Part shown: positions 23,100 through 38,000 of the stretch, piece by piece
How positions within the stretch are numbered: position 1 is the first letter of the stretch
Layout: each line of letters starts with the position of its first letter
Translations under genes and position numbers: made by a program
DNA from: Tubulanus polymorphus
Lineage: Eukaryota > Nemertea > Palaeonemertea > Tubulaniformes > Tubulanidae
Assembly (NCBI RefSeq): GCF_964204645.1
Contig: NC_134029.1
Coordinates: forward strand, 1,807,001-1,871,000
Direction of reading: 5' to 3'
Length of the DNA: 64,000 nt
Notes under the pieces: model-generated
Databases searched by the model: none
Told to the model about the DNA's origin: nothing
The model's input: only the letters and a program-made list of their open reading frames with translations

Positions 23100-26000
23100 A
23101 TGGAGTCGGAAGAAGAAAAAGGAGAGACGATATACGGGTCGATGGGGACCCTAGAAAGTGACAGTCACGTCATGTCTGAAAGGGTACAGTCTTTAGCCGC
23201 GAGTATTTATCAGGAGTTCGAACGGATGATTAAAAAATATGACGAAGACGTAGTGAAAGCGTTGATGCCTCTGGTTGTCGGAATTCTAGAGAATTTGGAT
23301 CAGTCATTTTTGGACAAACAGGAAAATGAAGTGGAAGTTGAATTATTACGAGACGATAACGAACAACTTCTGACGCAGTACGAACGTGAAAAACAGCTGA
23401 GAAAAGCAGCCGAACAGGTATTTATATCTAACAGTACGCCGAATTAGGAACTACTCGTGGCACTGGGCCCCCATTTCCGCTATCGATATAAAACTGATTT
23501 GTTTCAACTTCTTAAAATCATTTTCAGAAATTGTTAGAGATCGAAGACCAGAGCGAAGAAGAACGAAAAGAAATGACTTCGAAAGTGGAAAGTTTAGAAT
23601 CGATATCGCGTATGCTTGAATTGAAGGGAAAGAATGCTCAAGATCACGGTAAATATTCTTAATAAATCTTCATCCAGTGGCTGTTCCGCTGTGCCTACAG
23701 CTGTCTCTAAGGTCAGCCTACAGCTGTCTCTAAGGTCAGCCTACGCCTACTGGTCAGCCTACCGCACCGAGCTGATTGTTTAGTGGGTGTTTGTATTATT
23801 TTCAGTTACTCGTTTGGAAGAAAAAGAAGGAGAAATGAAAAAGGAATACAACAAACTTCACGAGAGATACACGGAATTATTTAAAACCCACATGGATTAC
23901 ATGGAACGCACTAAAATGCTGATGGGAACTGATCGTCTAGCTGATATGGGAATTAGTCCTAAAGTCAGGTGAGTTTTTCGAACAATTCTCATATTTTCGC
24001 ATCGGTCGACGTTGTTTTAATATTTGCCTCTCTATTTCTAGGGGTGGACTAGCGTTACCGAATTTGCGCCACGTATTCCCGGCCACGCCCGGATCGGTGT
24101 CAGGGGATACCCCGAAATCGGGCAGTTCTCCGCCGTTCAGCATCACCTCTCCGATGAAGGGTCCCGATAATTCACAGAATTTACAGAACGAACTGAACGT
24201 GGATAAGAATCGTAATCAGCGCGGTGTGACGCAGGTTACTGATTGTGGACAGGTTACTGATACTGTACAAGTCACTGAATCAGGAACCAGTAAGTTCTTC
24301 GTGCCTCTATATTTGCTCCTATTAATTCTTAAGCTTTAAAAGTTTCCAGGTATTTTGAATTGATATGCATTCTGAATGTTATTAAATTCTCTGATCACCG
24401 ATGCATGGTTTGCAAAGCATTTCATTTCATTGAAAATTACCGCGAGTGACTTTATTTAGTTTCGCAAATGAATTCAAATTCATACCCACAGCTTTGTACG
24501 TCGGTGTTGCCTTTTATACAAAGAGACAGAAACTTGAGTGTAAATAATTGAATTCCGTGTTATTTTATTTTCTATGTTATTAGCCCCTAAAGGTAAAACA
24601 GCTTTCGTCAATGTTTATTCACATATTTGTTTAGGGTTTAGATTTTTCTATTCAGTTTAATTTTAATTTTCACCTTCGTATATACACATATATATATATA
24701 TATGTATATTCATTTATATATCACTATCTGCTTGGATGAAGGGATTAATGGATCTAAGAGGATTAGGATTATCTATTAATATGATTAGAAATGCGAGCTA
24801 CTTAACATAATATAGATATATTCATTTATCATGTGATTGTAATATCTCAGTGAAGAATAGTTGGTCTTTCTATGAAAATAACTAAATGAGCTACCTATTC
24901 AATATCAGGGGTCCAACCCTGCATCAGACTGATACTGTAACATCAGAGCTGTTGGTGGTTTCCTGACTTTGTTGATGGAATATTTAGGATAAACTAAGCC
25001 TGCCTGCCCAGGAACTAGTCCTAGTCCACACGGGTAGATGGATAGTGCGAAGTACAGAGAGACTAGCACATTTACCTATGGGTGCCCGAATTATTTCTAA
25101 AATGTAGCTTGCTTAAGGGATACAAACCCTGTCATCTCAATATCTTCAATCCTATTCAATAGGTCATGCCGCGCATCAATTTCAGAAAGTGTTCTTGTCG
25201 TCCGTTTGTTGTGGGTAGTTAACAGATCAGGAATTCAAATCCCTCCATTTTAACCCGAATTAAATATCCTTCGTAGGGAAACTATTCAAATATTTGCTTT
25301 TCTCTTATCTATATGTTTTTATGTCTCGCTGTGTTGTTTCTTTTGCATGTGTTTTTTAAGTTTATTTATATGTGCTTGCTATTATTACACGCAGAAAACG
25401 CAGAGGAAATATCTACCACAACCACGCCATCTATAAGTGTGAATTTAAATGAACCTTCGGACAATAATAAAACTGTGGAAGTTAAAGACAGTAAATCTGA
25501 TTCTGCGATTCTGAGTCGGAAAGTTTCCGATACTGTGAATGAAATCGCCGAATTAAGGAAAAACACTTTAGAAGTGCCCAGTCGGGATGGGGCTAGTTTT
25601 CAAGATAGTTTTGAACTATCAATGACACCTCCTGCAATGAAATCACAGCTTGGTGAGTCTATCACTCCTCCATGGTTTATCAGGGATATTTTAAATGAAA
25701 TCTTTCATTGATAAGTGGTCTTTTTATTTATTGCATATCAAATTTGTAAAATATTCTATAATATTTCTCAGGGTGTTAGAGTAGACTAGAAATATGTACA
25801 TTGTTGTGTTATAGATCACGTTTGATATTCACTGAGTTTCTCAGATGTGTTTTGAGATTAAAGGATGAATGTTTGATATTTTGCAGGTATGCATCAGGCT
25901 TTGAATGATATCGTGGCTTCTACGCCCGAATTAGACGATTATGAACCGTTTAATAAATCCAAATCTGCCCCGGTTGGCATGCCAGGAACTAGGTAAATTA

Positions 26001-29000
26001 TTGTGCTGGTATACCCGGCTTTACCGAAGGATCATTCATCTTCCTAAATCCTGGATGTGCCTCGGTTTATAACGACTAACTCTGTTTAAATCTCTCTCAT
26101 AAATGCTGAATTAATGTTGTATGTATTTTCAGTAGTAATGAACCGTCTGTATTTGATGAATTAACGTTTCACGGTCAGGAGTTTATTGGTGATATCGATG
26201 AAGGCGCTGATATAACCGGTAAACAGACCTCCCTCCTTCCAACACCACTTCTCTTATCTATCCTTATATTTCAGCTAAATAATTTATTTGCTCATTTCGT
26301 TTCATTTGTAATCTTAACAAATTCTAGAAATCAAAACATTTAAAAGTGTTTAATATATTCATGCGTAATGTTGATATGAGGAGGGATGATATTTTATTCT
26401 GGTGTTTTTAGGGCAAGCTATCCATCCAGGAGAGTTTGCGTCCCCGGGTTAGTTTCTATAATCATTGCATCTTGTGTATTTCGTTTATATCTATACCCCA
26501 TATATGTTGTAATAAACACCACCTATTGCATGTATAAACAGCTGAAAACTGGGCTTCAAAAACTTGAAATTAGAAATTAGATACTTTGAGTATTGAGTTT
26601 CAACCAGATTTTCGGTTATGTTCTTTGCAATCTATATTTCATTTATGTAAAAATATGATTTATTGTTGTATAGCAAGTTTATTTATACTTCTGTGATGTA
26701 GTGTAGTATTAGTAGCATGTTAGTTAGTGCGAACCTATTTCATCGTTCTGTCACCTTTAGCTCATTATTTTATCTAAACCGAATATAAGCGGTTTATTAT
26801 TAGCGCATTGTTCTTCGAGAAGGCCCCATTTTCATTTAATACCAAAATACATGAAGAATAGGGTGAAAGATACAAAAATAAGTAGCATTAGTAATATAGG
26901 GTAGGGGATAGCAATTGGTGCTTTTATTTGTAAATAATGAACCTAACCACTTCGATAGAACGCTTTAGTTTGTTAGTTTTTCTATACTCACACAGGATAT
27001 AGGACCGGGACATACATTTATTACTCCTGTACAATTAAAACTATATTCAACTAGTATAAACACATAAAATCTGACACACATATGAATTTCCTGTTTGACA
27101 CAAACCCTTCACACATCATTCATTATTCGGCCGCTTTCACTATGATGTATTTTAGATGTTGTAATTGATTGAATGTTATTTTTTTTTTTTCGTGTTTTTT
27201 TTTAAGATGACGAGGATTCTGAGTCTAATATCAGTGGTATGTCATCATCATCCTCCTTTATTAACCTTATAGGTTCAAGGTCAAACCTTATTAACCAATG
27301 TTTAATCTGCTAAACCCCTGGATTATAGAATTTCTGGTTTGGTCTCTATTTATTTGTATTATAAACATTGTTTGATAAGTGATGGTTTTTTGGGTGGTGT
27401 TTCCTGGTATTTGTCTTTTTCATATTTAACCAAGACATAAACATTCACAGAATTAACGGAATCACCTTAAATTAACAGCTAGAATTCTACATACTAAGTT
27501 TAATACGTATTTTCCCCTTAATCTTTAATTCAATCTCCTCAAAGAAATGTGTTAAAAGCCATAACATCTATACATGTATCTAAAACACTGATGAAGTGTG
27601 TGCTGCTTGCTGTCTCTAATACTTACTTTCATTAATCTTTATTTTTATGCATTCATTTATTGCTGCATTGTGTGTTAATTTGGATCCACATTAAATCAGC
27701 GAGTGACAATTTCTTCGGTAAGATTTTGATAACGTTTTCATTCACAGCGTTCTGTTTATTCTTTTTGTTCGTCGCTTCTGGGGTTTATTTCATCAATTAA
27801 ACAGAATGATTTCAATATACTTGGTATTTATTTACATGTAGATCAATGCTGGTGATAGTGCTTAACAATGTATTCTATTTTGATGATTCATCTTAGAAAT
27901 TTTTGGTTACTTTTTCGCATGAATTTTAGTAAATTGACCCTTCCATCAATTTTTTACACACTTGTTAAAGAATTGGTTTTTTTGTGTGTGTTTAGGTATG
28001 GGTAAAGAGGTGGAGAATTTAATACAGGAAAATGCTGAATTACTTGCCACAAAGTAAGTAACAATCTTTAGCTTACGGACAGATCATTAATTCAGATTAT
28101 TGAAATTATGCTGTTTTGTTGATTTTGTAGGAATGCGTTGAATATTGTGAAAGATGATTTGATCGCTAAAGTGGATGAGTTTACGAGGTACGTCACGTCT
28201 GATCCTGTATTTCCCGGCCTTGATTTAACCTCCCCCTAGTGTCTGTGCTATGCTCAACTTTTTATTTTCTTTAATCAGCGAACAGGAAATTCTACGCGAA
28301 GAGATCAACTCGTTGCAGACCGTGAAATCTCGTATGAAATTACGAATCACGGAATTAGAAGAAGAGTTAAAGAAATTCAAGGAAGAATTGGATAAAAAGA
28401 ATCAACAGCTCAATAATGACGACGATGTTAGTATCTTATAATATCAAATCCACAATGAACGAAATGAAAGATTTTAAGACATCAAAAAAATTCCAAATTT
28501 TTCGGTTTTCAACTAAAGGTTTCCTTCCTTGAAAATTTTTTGAAAATTCTTGAGTGTTTAATAAGTCTTTCGGTTTTTCATTTAGTTTGAATTTGACTGT
28601 ATGAATAAACGAAACTTGTTGTTTTTCTATAGGATGAGATTCCGATGGCTCAACGTAAACGATTTACTCGTGTTGAAATGGCTCGAGTTCTCATGGAACG
28701 CAATCAGTATAAAGAGCGTTTAATGGAACTGCAGGAAGCCGTACGGTGGACAGAAATGATCAGAGCCTCTCGCGAACATCCTGACCTCGCTACGGCTAAT
28801 AACAGCAAGAAAAAATCGTCCATTTGGAACTTGTAAGTATTTAACATTCTCTCGAAGTCGATTCCACATTTCTCAGGTTAGATTTAACTCCACTCAGTGA
28901 AAACATTGAATTCATCTGATTTTAACTCTAAGAATCGTAATTAGCTGAGAGATTTATGGAATCTAGTTTTGGTATCCAGTAATTATTATCTGTTCTGAAA

Positions 29001-32000
29001 TATAACAATAGGTTTGAAGACGCGGCTGTATTTATAGTTGATATTGTCTCCAGATTGTGCGTTGAAATCTTTTATACATCTGCATCAACTATGAACTATT
29101 CAAGAGACCAATCAGTTTAGAGTAGATTTTATAGATAGAATTAGAATTTTTTATTGGGGTATAAACTACAGGATATAGCTATTCTGTGCGTCTAAATTAA
29201 TTGTTGATTTTTGAAGAAAATTATTGTGATTTTATTTCAGTTTCGGAGATATGTTTTGGTCTTCAGCTCCCGAGCAAGCGACAGAGCCTATCCCACAACC
29301 CAGTCATCAACGTTCATCTCATAAAAAACATTCCGGCCCCCTTCCTAAATTAGTGTGACGAAAAACCCTCAAAACTTCTCTTACATTCCACAGTCATGTA
29401 GGAAATTATCAGAAATCTAATGTCACGCCTTAGCTTGAAAATTTCATTTTTAAACGTAATCATGTACTGATTTATCAACATCAACACGGACAATTTCGCA
29501 TAGATAAATTCTGGTATAGAATACAGCTTATTCAGTATAGATCTGACTTAAAACTGCTCAGAGATATTATCTGTGATGACCACTTCGTTTTAGTGTAATC
29601 TATTGATGTATATCGGCCAGAAATATACATCAATAATGAAAGTAATTTTCCGAAGTTCATTTTTAAACAGAATGTTGAAGTTTTGATCGATTTAAGTCAA
29701 ATCTCTTTTTAATCTTTGCTGCATTTATAGAAACTAAGATGATGTTTAAATTGGATGGTTATTGATTAGGCAGCTTTCGATTTTGAAATTTCTGTAGTTC
29801 CCTGTGTCTCTACGTGTGATAGAGATAGAGGGACAAAAGTATTTATCAATAGGGGTCGCCGCATGATCAGTATTTCAACTTTCAAATTATTATAGTTTAG
29901 TTTAAACACACCTTATGCATGATTTTCATATATAACAAGCAATCGAATCATTGATATTACAGTTCCATATCTCTTGCAGGTTCCGAGGCCTTATAGACTA
30001 CCCTGTGCTGCCACCTATGTGCCATATTCTGATCCATGTTGATCCCTATTGAGAAATATCTCGTTATTATCGTTTAATGTTACGTTTTTTGTTTTTTCAT
30101 TTTCGTGTTTTTTCTGTGTAATAATGTATAAACTCAGAAAATGGATCGACATCATAGAAAACAGATCATATTTTATTTGAGAAAAGTGTATATTTTAAGA
30201 TAAATTGAAGTTGAATGTTATTATTTAATTAACTTCAAATTTAGATTATTTATGGAAACGGAGCAAATTTTAGTCATATATAAATATATAATTTCATAGA
30301 TGATGTTTGATTAGTGAATGTTGAACATTGTTAAACAATAAATGGTTGAATTCAGAAAATTTGTCTCTTTTTGATTTTGTATTTTTTATCGTAACATAGT
30401 TTTTGGTGTTGGTTTTTTAAATTTTGGTTATTGGGATCACCAGGGATCAGAGTGTGCGTGTGATACATATGGCTCATAGTGGTACCTCCCTTCTTTTGTA
30501 ATTCTATCATTTTGCTTTTCAGAGTTACAGAATTTTACAGAAAATCATTTTTCAACCTAAAAGCTACATTTATGCAATGAGATTTACATTGAAACGATTG
30601 TGTGAAATCTAAATATGTCTGATCATAATCCTGCATCAAATTCATTCTAGAGGCTTTAAGTATTTAATTCTAAATCTATAAATGATTAACATTGAATCTC
30701 ATTGAGTAGATGGAGTTTATATTCATCAATTTTCTGTCCTTCTTTCATCCAACTCAAATCTAAATTCTCATTATTACTGTACGTCTGGAGTCTCGAAACC
30801 TCTCAGGATTTTTCCCTCAGTTATGATCATCATGACCTTGCTTGAATTGTGAGTTGTAAGACTAACGGATCGACAATGTTTGACTTGTGGCTTTCGTGAT
30901 CTTTGAGGATTGAATGAGACTAACCGTGATACCTTACTGAGGAAACCAAAAGCCCCGCACAAAACTGCCTCCTTACAACACTGCCTCCTGACAACTGACT
31001 GACTAAACTATCATATGGGGAACTTTTACTGTATATTTCAGATGGAAAGCCATACCTAAAGATAAGAGGGATCGGTATGGGTGTTTTATAATCATATTGT
31101 CTATAATCGAGTTAGTGGAATAAACTAATCCAGTTTATAGTAACCTTAACAAAAATTCTAATTCTATCTGTCAAATTGTTGGTGTAAGACGCACACACAT
31201 CACTCCAGACATAATACAACAACATTCTACTTTCTAAAATTACCTTTTCATTTACACATGGTCAACTTTCTGGTTTTCCCCTAATGTTTATAATATCCCA
31301 GATTAACATGTTTTATATTGAAATTGGATGCATGCGGAAGAAGGAGGTGAAAAATCAAGAAGCTTCTGATGAGAAAATATATTATTCACAAGATGAGAAA
31401 TCCATACTATTTGTTATTTATTTGTAGCTTCAGTAACTTGTTTAGTTCGTCGAGTAAGCCACCAGGTAGCGCTAAACGAAGTTCACAGACGGCTATGGTT
31501 CGTTATAACGCCCCTACTACTCACGTTCAACCAGTCGGCGACCCGAACAAGAAAAACAGAAAGAACTATAAACTCGGTGATAAAGAGAAAGCGTATGATT
31601 TCTTACAGGAAGAAGCGTAAGTATTAGGTCTTAAATGTTAATGATCGACATCCAGTTCTGCTGGGTTGGTTTCTATAAAGATGAACTAAAAATAGTCTGG
31701 TAATAGTAACTTCTTAAGATCTATAATTCTAAATGACATTTTGGTTAAAACTGTCATTGTAACTTTAGTTTTACCTTACCAGTATTGAGCTATATATACA
31801 CTTGCTAGGGCGGATCTAGGATTTGTAGAAGGCCCTGAAAATTACAATGGGCGCTTCATCTGAAAAGGGCAGATTTGGCAAAAAAAATTCCAGACTTTTT
31901 GGAGGGTAAATTTGAATTTTGAATGTGTTAGACCAGTCCTCCACCCAATCCATCTCCGTAGATCCGCCCTTGGATGGCTTAAGCTTTGATTCTGCTGTCA

Positions 32001-35000
32001 TACCTCATTGAAGTCATACATCAAAGTATCTATTAATTTACGTATTTCTGGTAAATATCAACTAAATTTTCTGAAGATTTGTTTAACGATGTTATTTACA
32101 GCGATAGTGATTCTTCATCTTCATTTGAAATGATAGGCCATGAATCCGGGTAAAATATATTCCCATATATTATCACAACTTCTGATATTCTACACTTTTC
32201 TAAGAGAAAAAAGAAATTCGCTTCAGAATGAAATGGTTTGGGATTTTTAAAACTCTTTCCATCGATACATTTTCTGGAGTTTATGAGCAACTCAATTTCG
32301 CTTCCTTCTTTTGATTTTGTTATTTAAACATCTGCTTGGGAAATGGTGGAATATTTGATCAATTCCTCGGATTTTGCTTTTGAACAGATAATAACTTTTG
32401 CTTCGCTTTTTCAATGTTACGAGGTGAAGGCTGAAGATTAGCAAAAGAATTTCTTCGAGAATTACGCATCATTCATCACCTGGGTATAAACGAGGTAACG
32501 TCGTATTTAACGATGAAGGATCATTATTTTTGTAGATTGAACGAAAAAGCGAAGAAACATCGCGAAAACGAGCGAAGAGAGCAGTATAAACAAGTGAGAG
32601 CTCACGTGAAGAAAGATGACGGTAGAATGCAAGCGTACGGCTGGAGTTTACCGGCTAAATTTCAACCGCTTTCATTACGCGATCCATCGGGGGGAAACAA
32701 GAGTCACGTTCCGGTACCTGTACCAGTATACTGTCGCCCCCTACTGGAGAAAGATCCCGGAATGAAGGTACAAAACAAATAGCTATACAGGGGCCACCTT
32801 GCTCAGAAGATGGTTAAACATAACTGGTGGATAGATACAACTGCTACAATTGAACTTTACAAAAGAACTCTCAATTGTCAACTATCCCACTGTTTACTCT
32901 AACTAACTGTTGAGCGACTGGCCACAGCTGAATCTACCCGACGAGGCCAGTTGCTCAGAAGTTGGTTGAGTAAACCGTTGGATAAATGCCATGATGATAA
33001 TTGGACATGCATTGTGTTAATCAACCAATTAACTCTAACCAACTTTCGAGTGACCGGCCGCTGCAGGTATTCAGATGATTATATGTGATTGTTATTGTTG
33101 AAGATCTGGTGCGCGGCAGGTGTAAATCTGACGGGTGGACGAACTCGCGACGGTGGTTCTATTGTCGGTGCTAGTGTGTTCTATTCGGAACCCCCTGAGA
33201 GTGAAACCACCGACAAACCACCAGAAACCGAGATCGATAAACTAGACAAAGAACTGAAGGTAACTTTAAACAAATCGTCACTCGATGAAACGATGTTTTC
33301 CGATCGATATTGATTTTCGTTCGGTTGAAATTTTAGGATCACGAAGAAAATGTACGAGAAGAAGACGATCAACATATGTCATCGTTTGTATGGATAGTAA
33401 CGTCAACTCACGCGTCGAGTCGTGTCACTGTTATCGATGCTAATAACCCGGCAGATGTATTAGAATCGTTTCATGTATCATCGACTCATATTCTCTGTAT
33501 CACTAGTGTTCCAGGTAATACTCGTTCACATCTGCCAATGTGGCCACTTACTTTGGAAATCAGGGAAAATGTCTGCGAATTATCTTTTGTAATAGTCAGA
33601 GAATTTTGTAAAAAATTTCTGAAAATTATCTTTTACAATTGTCAGAGAATATTTGTATAAAAGCTAAAAGTCGGGGAAATTTGTTGAGATTGCTAGATCA
33701 CGTGTAAAATCAAACAGTTTCCGCCTACCGGGTATGTCTTATGTATTTGTCTGTTAAATGATTACATTCTTAGCAGATGGAGTTGTGGAAAACGACATAC
33801 ATGTCAGGGCAAAAGCATGTCAAATAAAACTGGCCAGCCTGATCTGCTTTTATGTGCTTGTTAAATAGTTAGTCAGCCTTTTATTCGAAAAGTGTTACTT
33901 AACTCGGGATAAGGGTCATTTTGTTCAGGGCGGTTCATTAGTAGATTTGCTTGTTTTGGAACTGGCTCCTTTGCTGTTGTTATCAGATTTTCTGGTAAAT
34001 TTATCGATTTTGTGCCTTTGTAGGAGCTAAAGAGAGTGATTATCCGATAGAGGAACCAGTTATCCCCGATCCGGATATCAATCTACAAGCTAGTCCAGTA
34101 AAACAATCTAATACGACTCCTACTGAAGAGTCGACTAATATCGGAGGTATAACATTCGTTCAATGTGCTACTGGAGGAGCTAGTCACAGTACAACACCTG
34201 TCTCAGGATCACCTACTGGATCACTAACTCGTAGTAAAGGTAATTAATATTCTATCAATCTATGAAAATACATTTAGTCATATTACAGATTATCTGGGGT
34301 TGTAGGGATCTTGCGACACATCTGTGGGGTTTGTACAGAAATCCAAACTCCACAGATGGTTTTCATTAAAAAGTTTTTGAATATTTTGCTTCTGATTTAA
34401 ATAATTCATTTAACGTATTTTTATATTCACATTAATCTCCCTTTTATCCATTCCATCGTCCTTTAGTACATATACGTATATATATATCATTGTAATGATG
34501 AGGATGATCTTGAAAACTGCACGAATTTGATTTCATGAGATGAAAAACAGTGTTTAGTATTAAGTTCTGTATCTGTCTGTACACAGAGAGTAGTCCTGAA
34601 AATACGGAGGATCTAGCTGCAGTATCTGCAGCGATACAGGCAGTAGCTGGAAAACGTAATAAAGCTTCAGCAGGTAATTTAGCATGTTGCGTGTAACCCT
34701 TACCCTTCAAATAACTCAAGTAATTAGTTCAGGGTCCGGTTTCAAGACTGGGTTATAATTCGGGTGAACATTTGATAATCTACGATCAATCTGTCCCTAC
34801 AGTAGAATAAGTTAATCATGGTTTCTGTGATTGAATAAGTTGCTTCAATCAATTGAATTGAGGAGTTATATAGAGATAGATTGAGTCTGATTCTCAGCAC
34901 CTATTATATTTTTCTGGGTTTAACAGTGCCAGTAGTTGGAATAGATTCTGATGAAGGTAAATTACCTGTTTGTGCCGTGTTTTTGTTGTTGGGAAATTGA

Positions 35001-38000
35001 CAAATATTTCAGTGTATTTTTGCTTTCTAATCGAACGCACAGCATTCAACGCTATTTGAGTAGATGTATAAGAAATGCATGAGTGTAGTGAATCTAATAT
35101 TTTAATTCATCAAAATAGTTGTTTCATGGAAGTTCTTGCTAATATTTTCTGTATGGATGGTACATTGAACTCAGCATATCAGGTCTATGTATATATATAT
35201 ATATATAGGCCTATATATATATATGTATGTATATTGGTATAGTATATAGAGCGTATATGTGGTATATAGGTGTTGTATGGTGTGTGTATTACAGGAGATC
35301 CTCTCGGTGCTATTGTAGATGGATCACAGATTAAAGCTACAGTAATCCGCGCGACGGGAGAACCGGCATCTTCGGGGAAAACCAGTCCGACTGCAATCAG
35401 TCCAGATGAGAAACGATTACTGAATGAACCGTCAGATGTCGTTAGAGATGGAATTTATGGAGTCGAAGATAATGTCCTCGTTTCAGAGGTGGAGAAAATG
35501 TCATCTAGCGTTTTACCTACGATGTGGTTAGGGTCTCAAAGTGGCAGGTTAGTTAGTGTCTCATGCTATAAACGATGTGGTTAGGGTCTCAAAGTGGCAG
35601 GTTAGTTAGTGTCTCATGCTATAATACTGAGACCTGAAGTGACAGTGGTATTATCGTAAGGACTGCAGTGAACTACATTCATTCAGGACTTGAAGAAACC
35701 TGTTAACCATTTCAGTGTGTGACTGGTTTCAGTTTCATATGTGACTGGTGCTGGCATCTTTTAATGGAGATAAAAACTATTTACACCAATACATCGCAAT
35801 GCGGTGTACTAACAAAGTCCATCATCAATTTATACGCGGCAGGATTTAAAGATACAGTGGATGATTATAGAATTGTATGTTGTTTTATTCTAGTTTATAC
35901 GTTCATTCGGCTGTTTCTCACTGGAGAAGATGTCTTCATTCTGTCAAACTGAAAGATTCAGTACTTCATATTGTGTAAGTGTCTAGCTGTGATACATCGC
36001 TGTGCTCCTTATGAAGACCATATAGAAATAATTTGAAATATTCTAATTGAATTATAGGTCAGTGAAAGGTCGGGTATTAGCGGCGTTAGCAGACGGAACG
36101 GTTGCAATATTCCACAGAGCTACAGGTATGTAAACACTGGTTTACCCCTCACTCCTTCACAAATATAGCAGCTGTTTGGATTAAGCCAAAGGTTACCTCA
36201 TCGATCGAGGATTCATGGTGGCAGAGTTTTATTCCGGTTACTGTTTGTATATTCATAGATGGACAGTGGGATTTAACGAACTATCATCTGTTAGACCTCG
36301 GACGACCGCATCACTCGATACGCTGTATGACAATAGTAGCCAACAAATATGTGTGGTGTGGTTATAGAAATAAAATACATGTCGTTGATCCTAAAACGAT
36401 GAAACTCGAGGTCAGTTTATATTGTATGAATCTATAAAATCTGCTGCTCTTTCAATTTCTGATCTCTAATATGAAATCATGTTCGTTTTAAGAAATCATT
36501 CGATGCACATCCGCGTAAAGAGAGTCAAGTGCGGCAGATGGCTTGGGTTGGAGATGGTGTTTGGGTATCTATTAGATTAGATAGTACACTCAGATTGTAT
36601 CACGCGTACACACAGGAACATTTACAAGATGTTGACATTGAACCTTACGTCAGCAAAATGTTAGGTAAGTAGAAATACACAAACCAGTCATATTACTCGA
36701 GGAGAGGGCACTGTATGCTAATGAATGTGTGTTTATAGGAACTGGTAAACTTGGATTCTCATTTGTAAGGATAACATCACTGCTGATATCGTGCAATCGA
36801 TTGTGGATTGGAACTGGAAATGGAGTCATCATCTCGGTACCTCTCTCAGAAGGTATGTATTTACAGTCAAAGTCATCCTAGCCGGGACAATCATTGATAC
36901 GTTGACTTAACCAGAAGATGAATTTGACTTAGTGAATAGAATCAGAAATATGAATGAAGACTCAGTGACAGCAGTTCGTCTATACTATCAAACGAAAACC
37001 ACTTGATTGAAAATGTCTTCAATTTCTGTCTGAATATTTCAGGTAATAAAGTTCCAGTGAACGCGTCTGGTACGGCTGGTAAACCCGGAGGGGTCATACG
37101 TGTTTACGGCGATGCAGCCAGTGATTCTGTAACTCCCGGTACATTCATACCTTATTGCACGATGGCGCAAGCTCAGCTTTCCTTCCACGGTCATCGCGAT
37201 GCTGTCAAATTCTTCGCAGCAGTTCCAGGTATAATCATTGATCCTCCCTAATCACTTATATATTTAACTTGAAATTAAGAGTTGATTTTATCTATGATGC
37301 AGTGCATTTACAGTAGAAAAATTATAACAATTCAGTTGAAAGGCAATGGGACATTCACATATAAGTTATCTCCATATTGTATTGTTTTTCTTCAGCGGTG
37401 TCTAAGTCAAAACGCTTACTACCTGAGGACACTAACAGTACGGTTCTATATAATATTTACATACGCATAATCTTTGTTTCGGGAATGATATAACTAGTAC
37501 AGGGTGAAAAAGTTGTGCGTCTGCATTAGCTACTAGACTGGTTTACAATAAGTCTATTTTCAGCCAGGTTTTTGCACCTTAGATAACCTTTATAAACACC
37601 TTTCTTTTTACATACTCTATCTAGCCAAAATATACTAGCAATGTAAAATACCTTATAAAATTACTTTCCTTACGATATCTGCAAACTTTACTGCATTAAC
37701 ACAGCCTAAAAATCACTAAATACTTACTAACCCTTCAGTCAGTTGAGAGAGAACATACCCCTGCTAACCCTGAAACTAGCTACTAGAGGTTGTTTGAAAT
37801 AATGTGCATTAATTAAATCTAACAGTATGGTGGTCCGATCGATCTCTTAGTTTGGTCAAACAGCAAAGAACTTAAGTATATAATAATAATCTATGTATAA
37901 TAATATCATATGATTATCATATGTTTGATATGTTTTCTATTCTATTGTTGTACATTATCTAAAAAACCTATTTTAGTCTTGGATTCTGTTTATGTTATTC

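Noticed and set aside
24980-25260. A possible old copy of the B-box repeat (CAGGAATTCAAATCCCTCC)
   Set aside because: Only a short diverged match to the core; arms and ends could not be traced, so it was not annotated.
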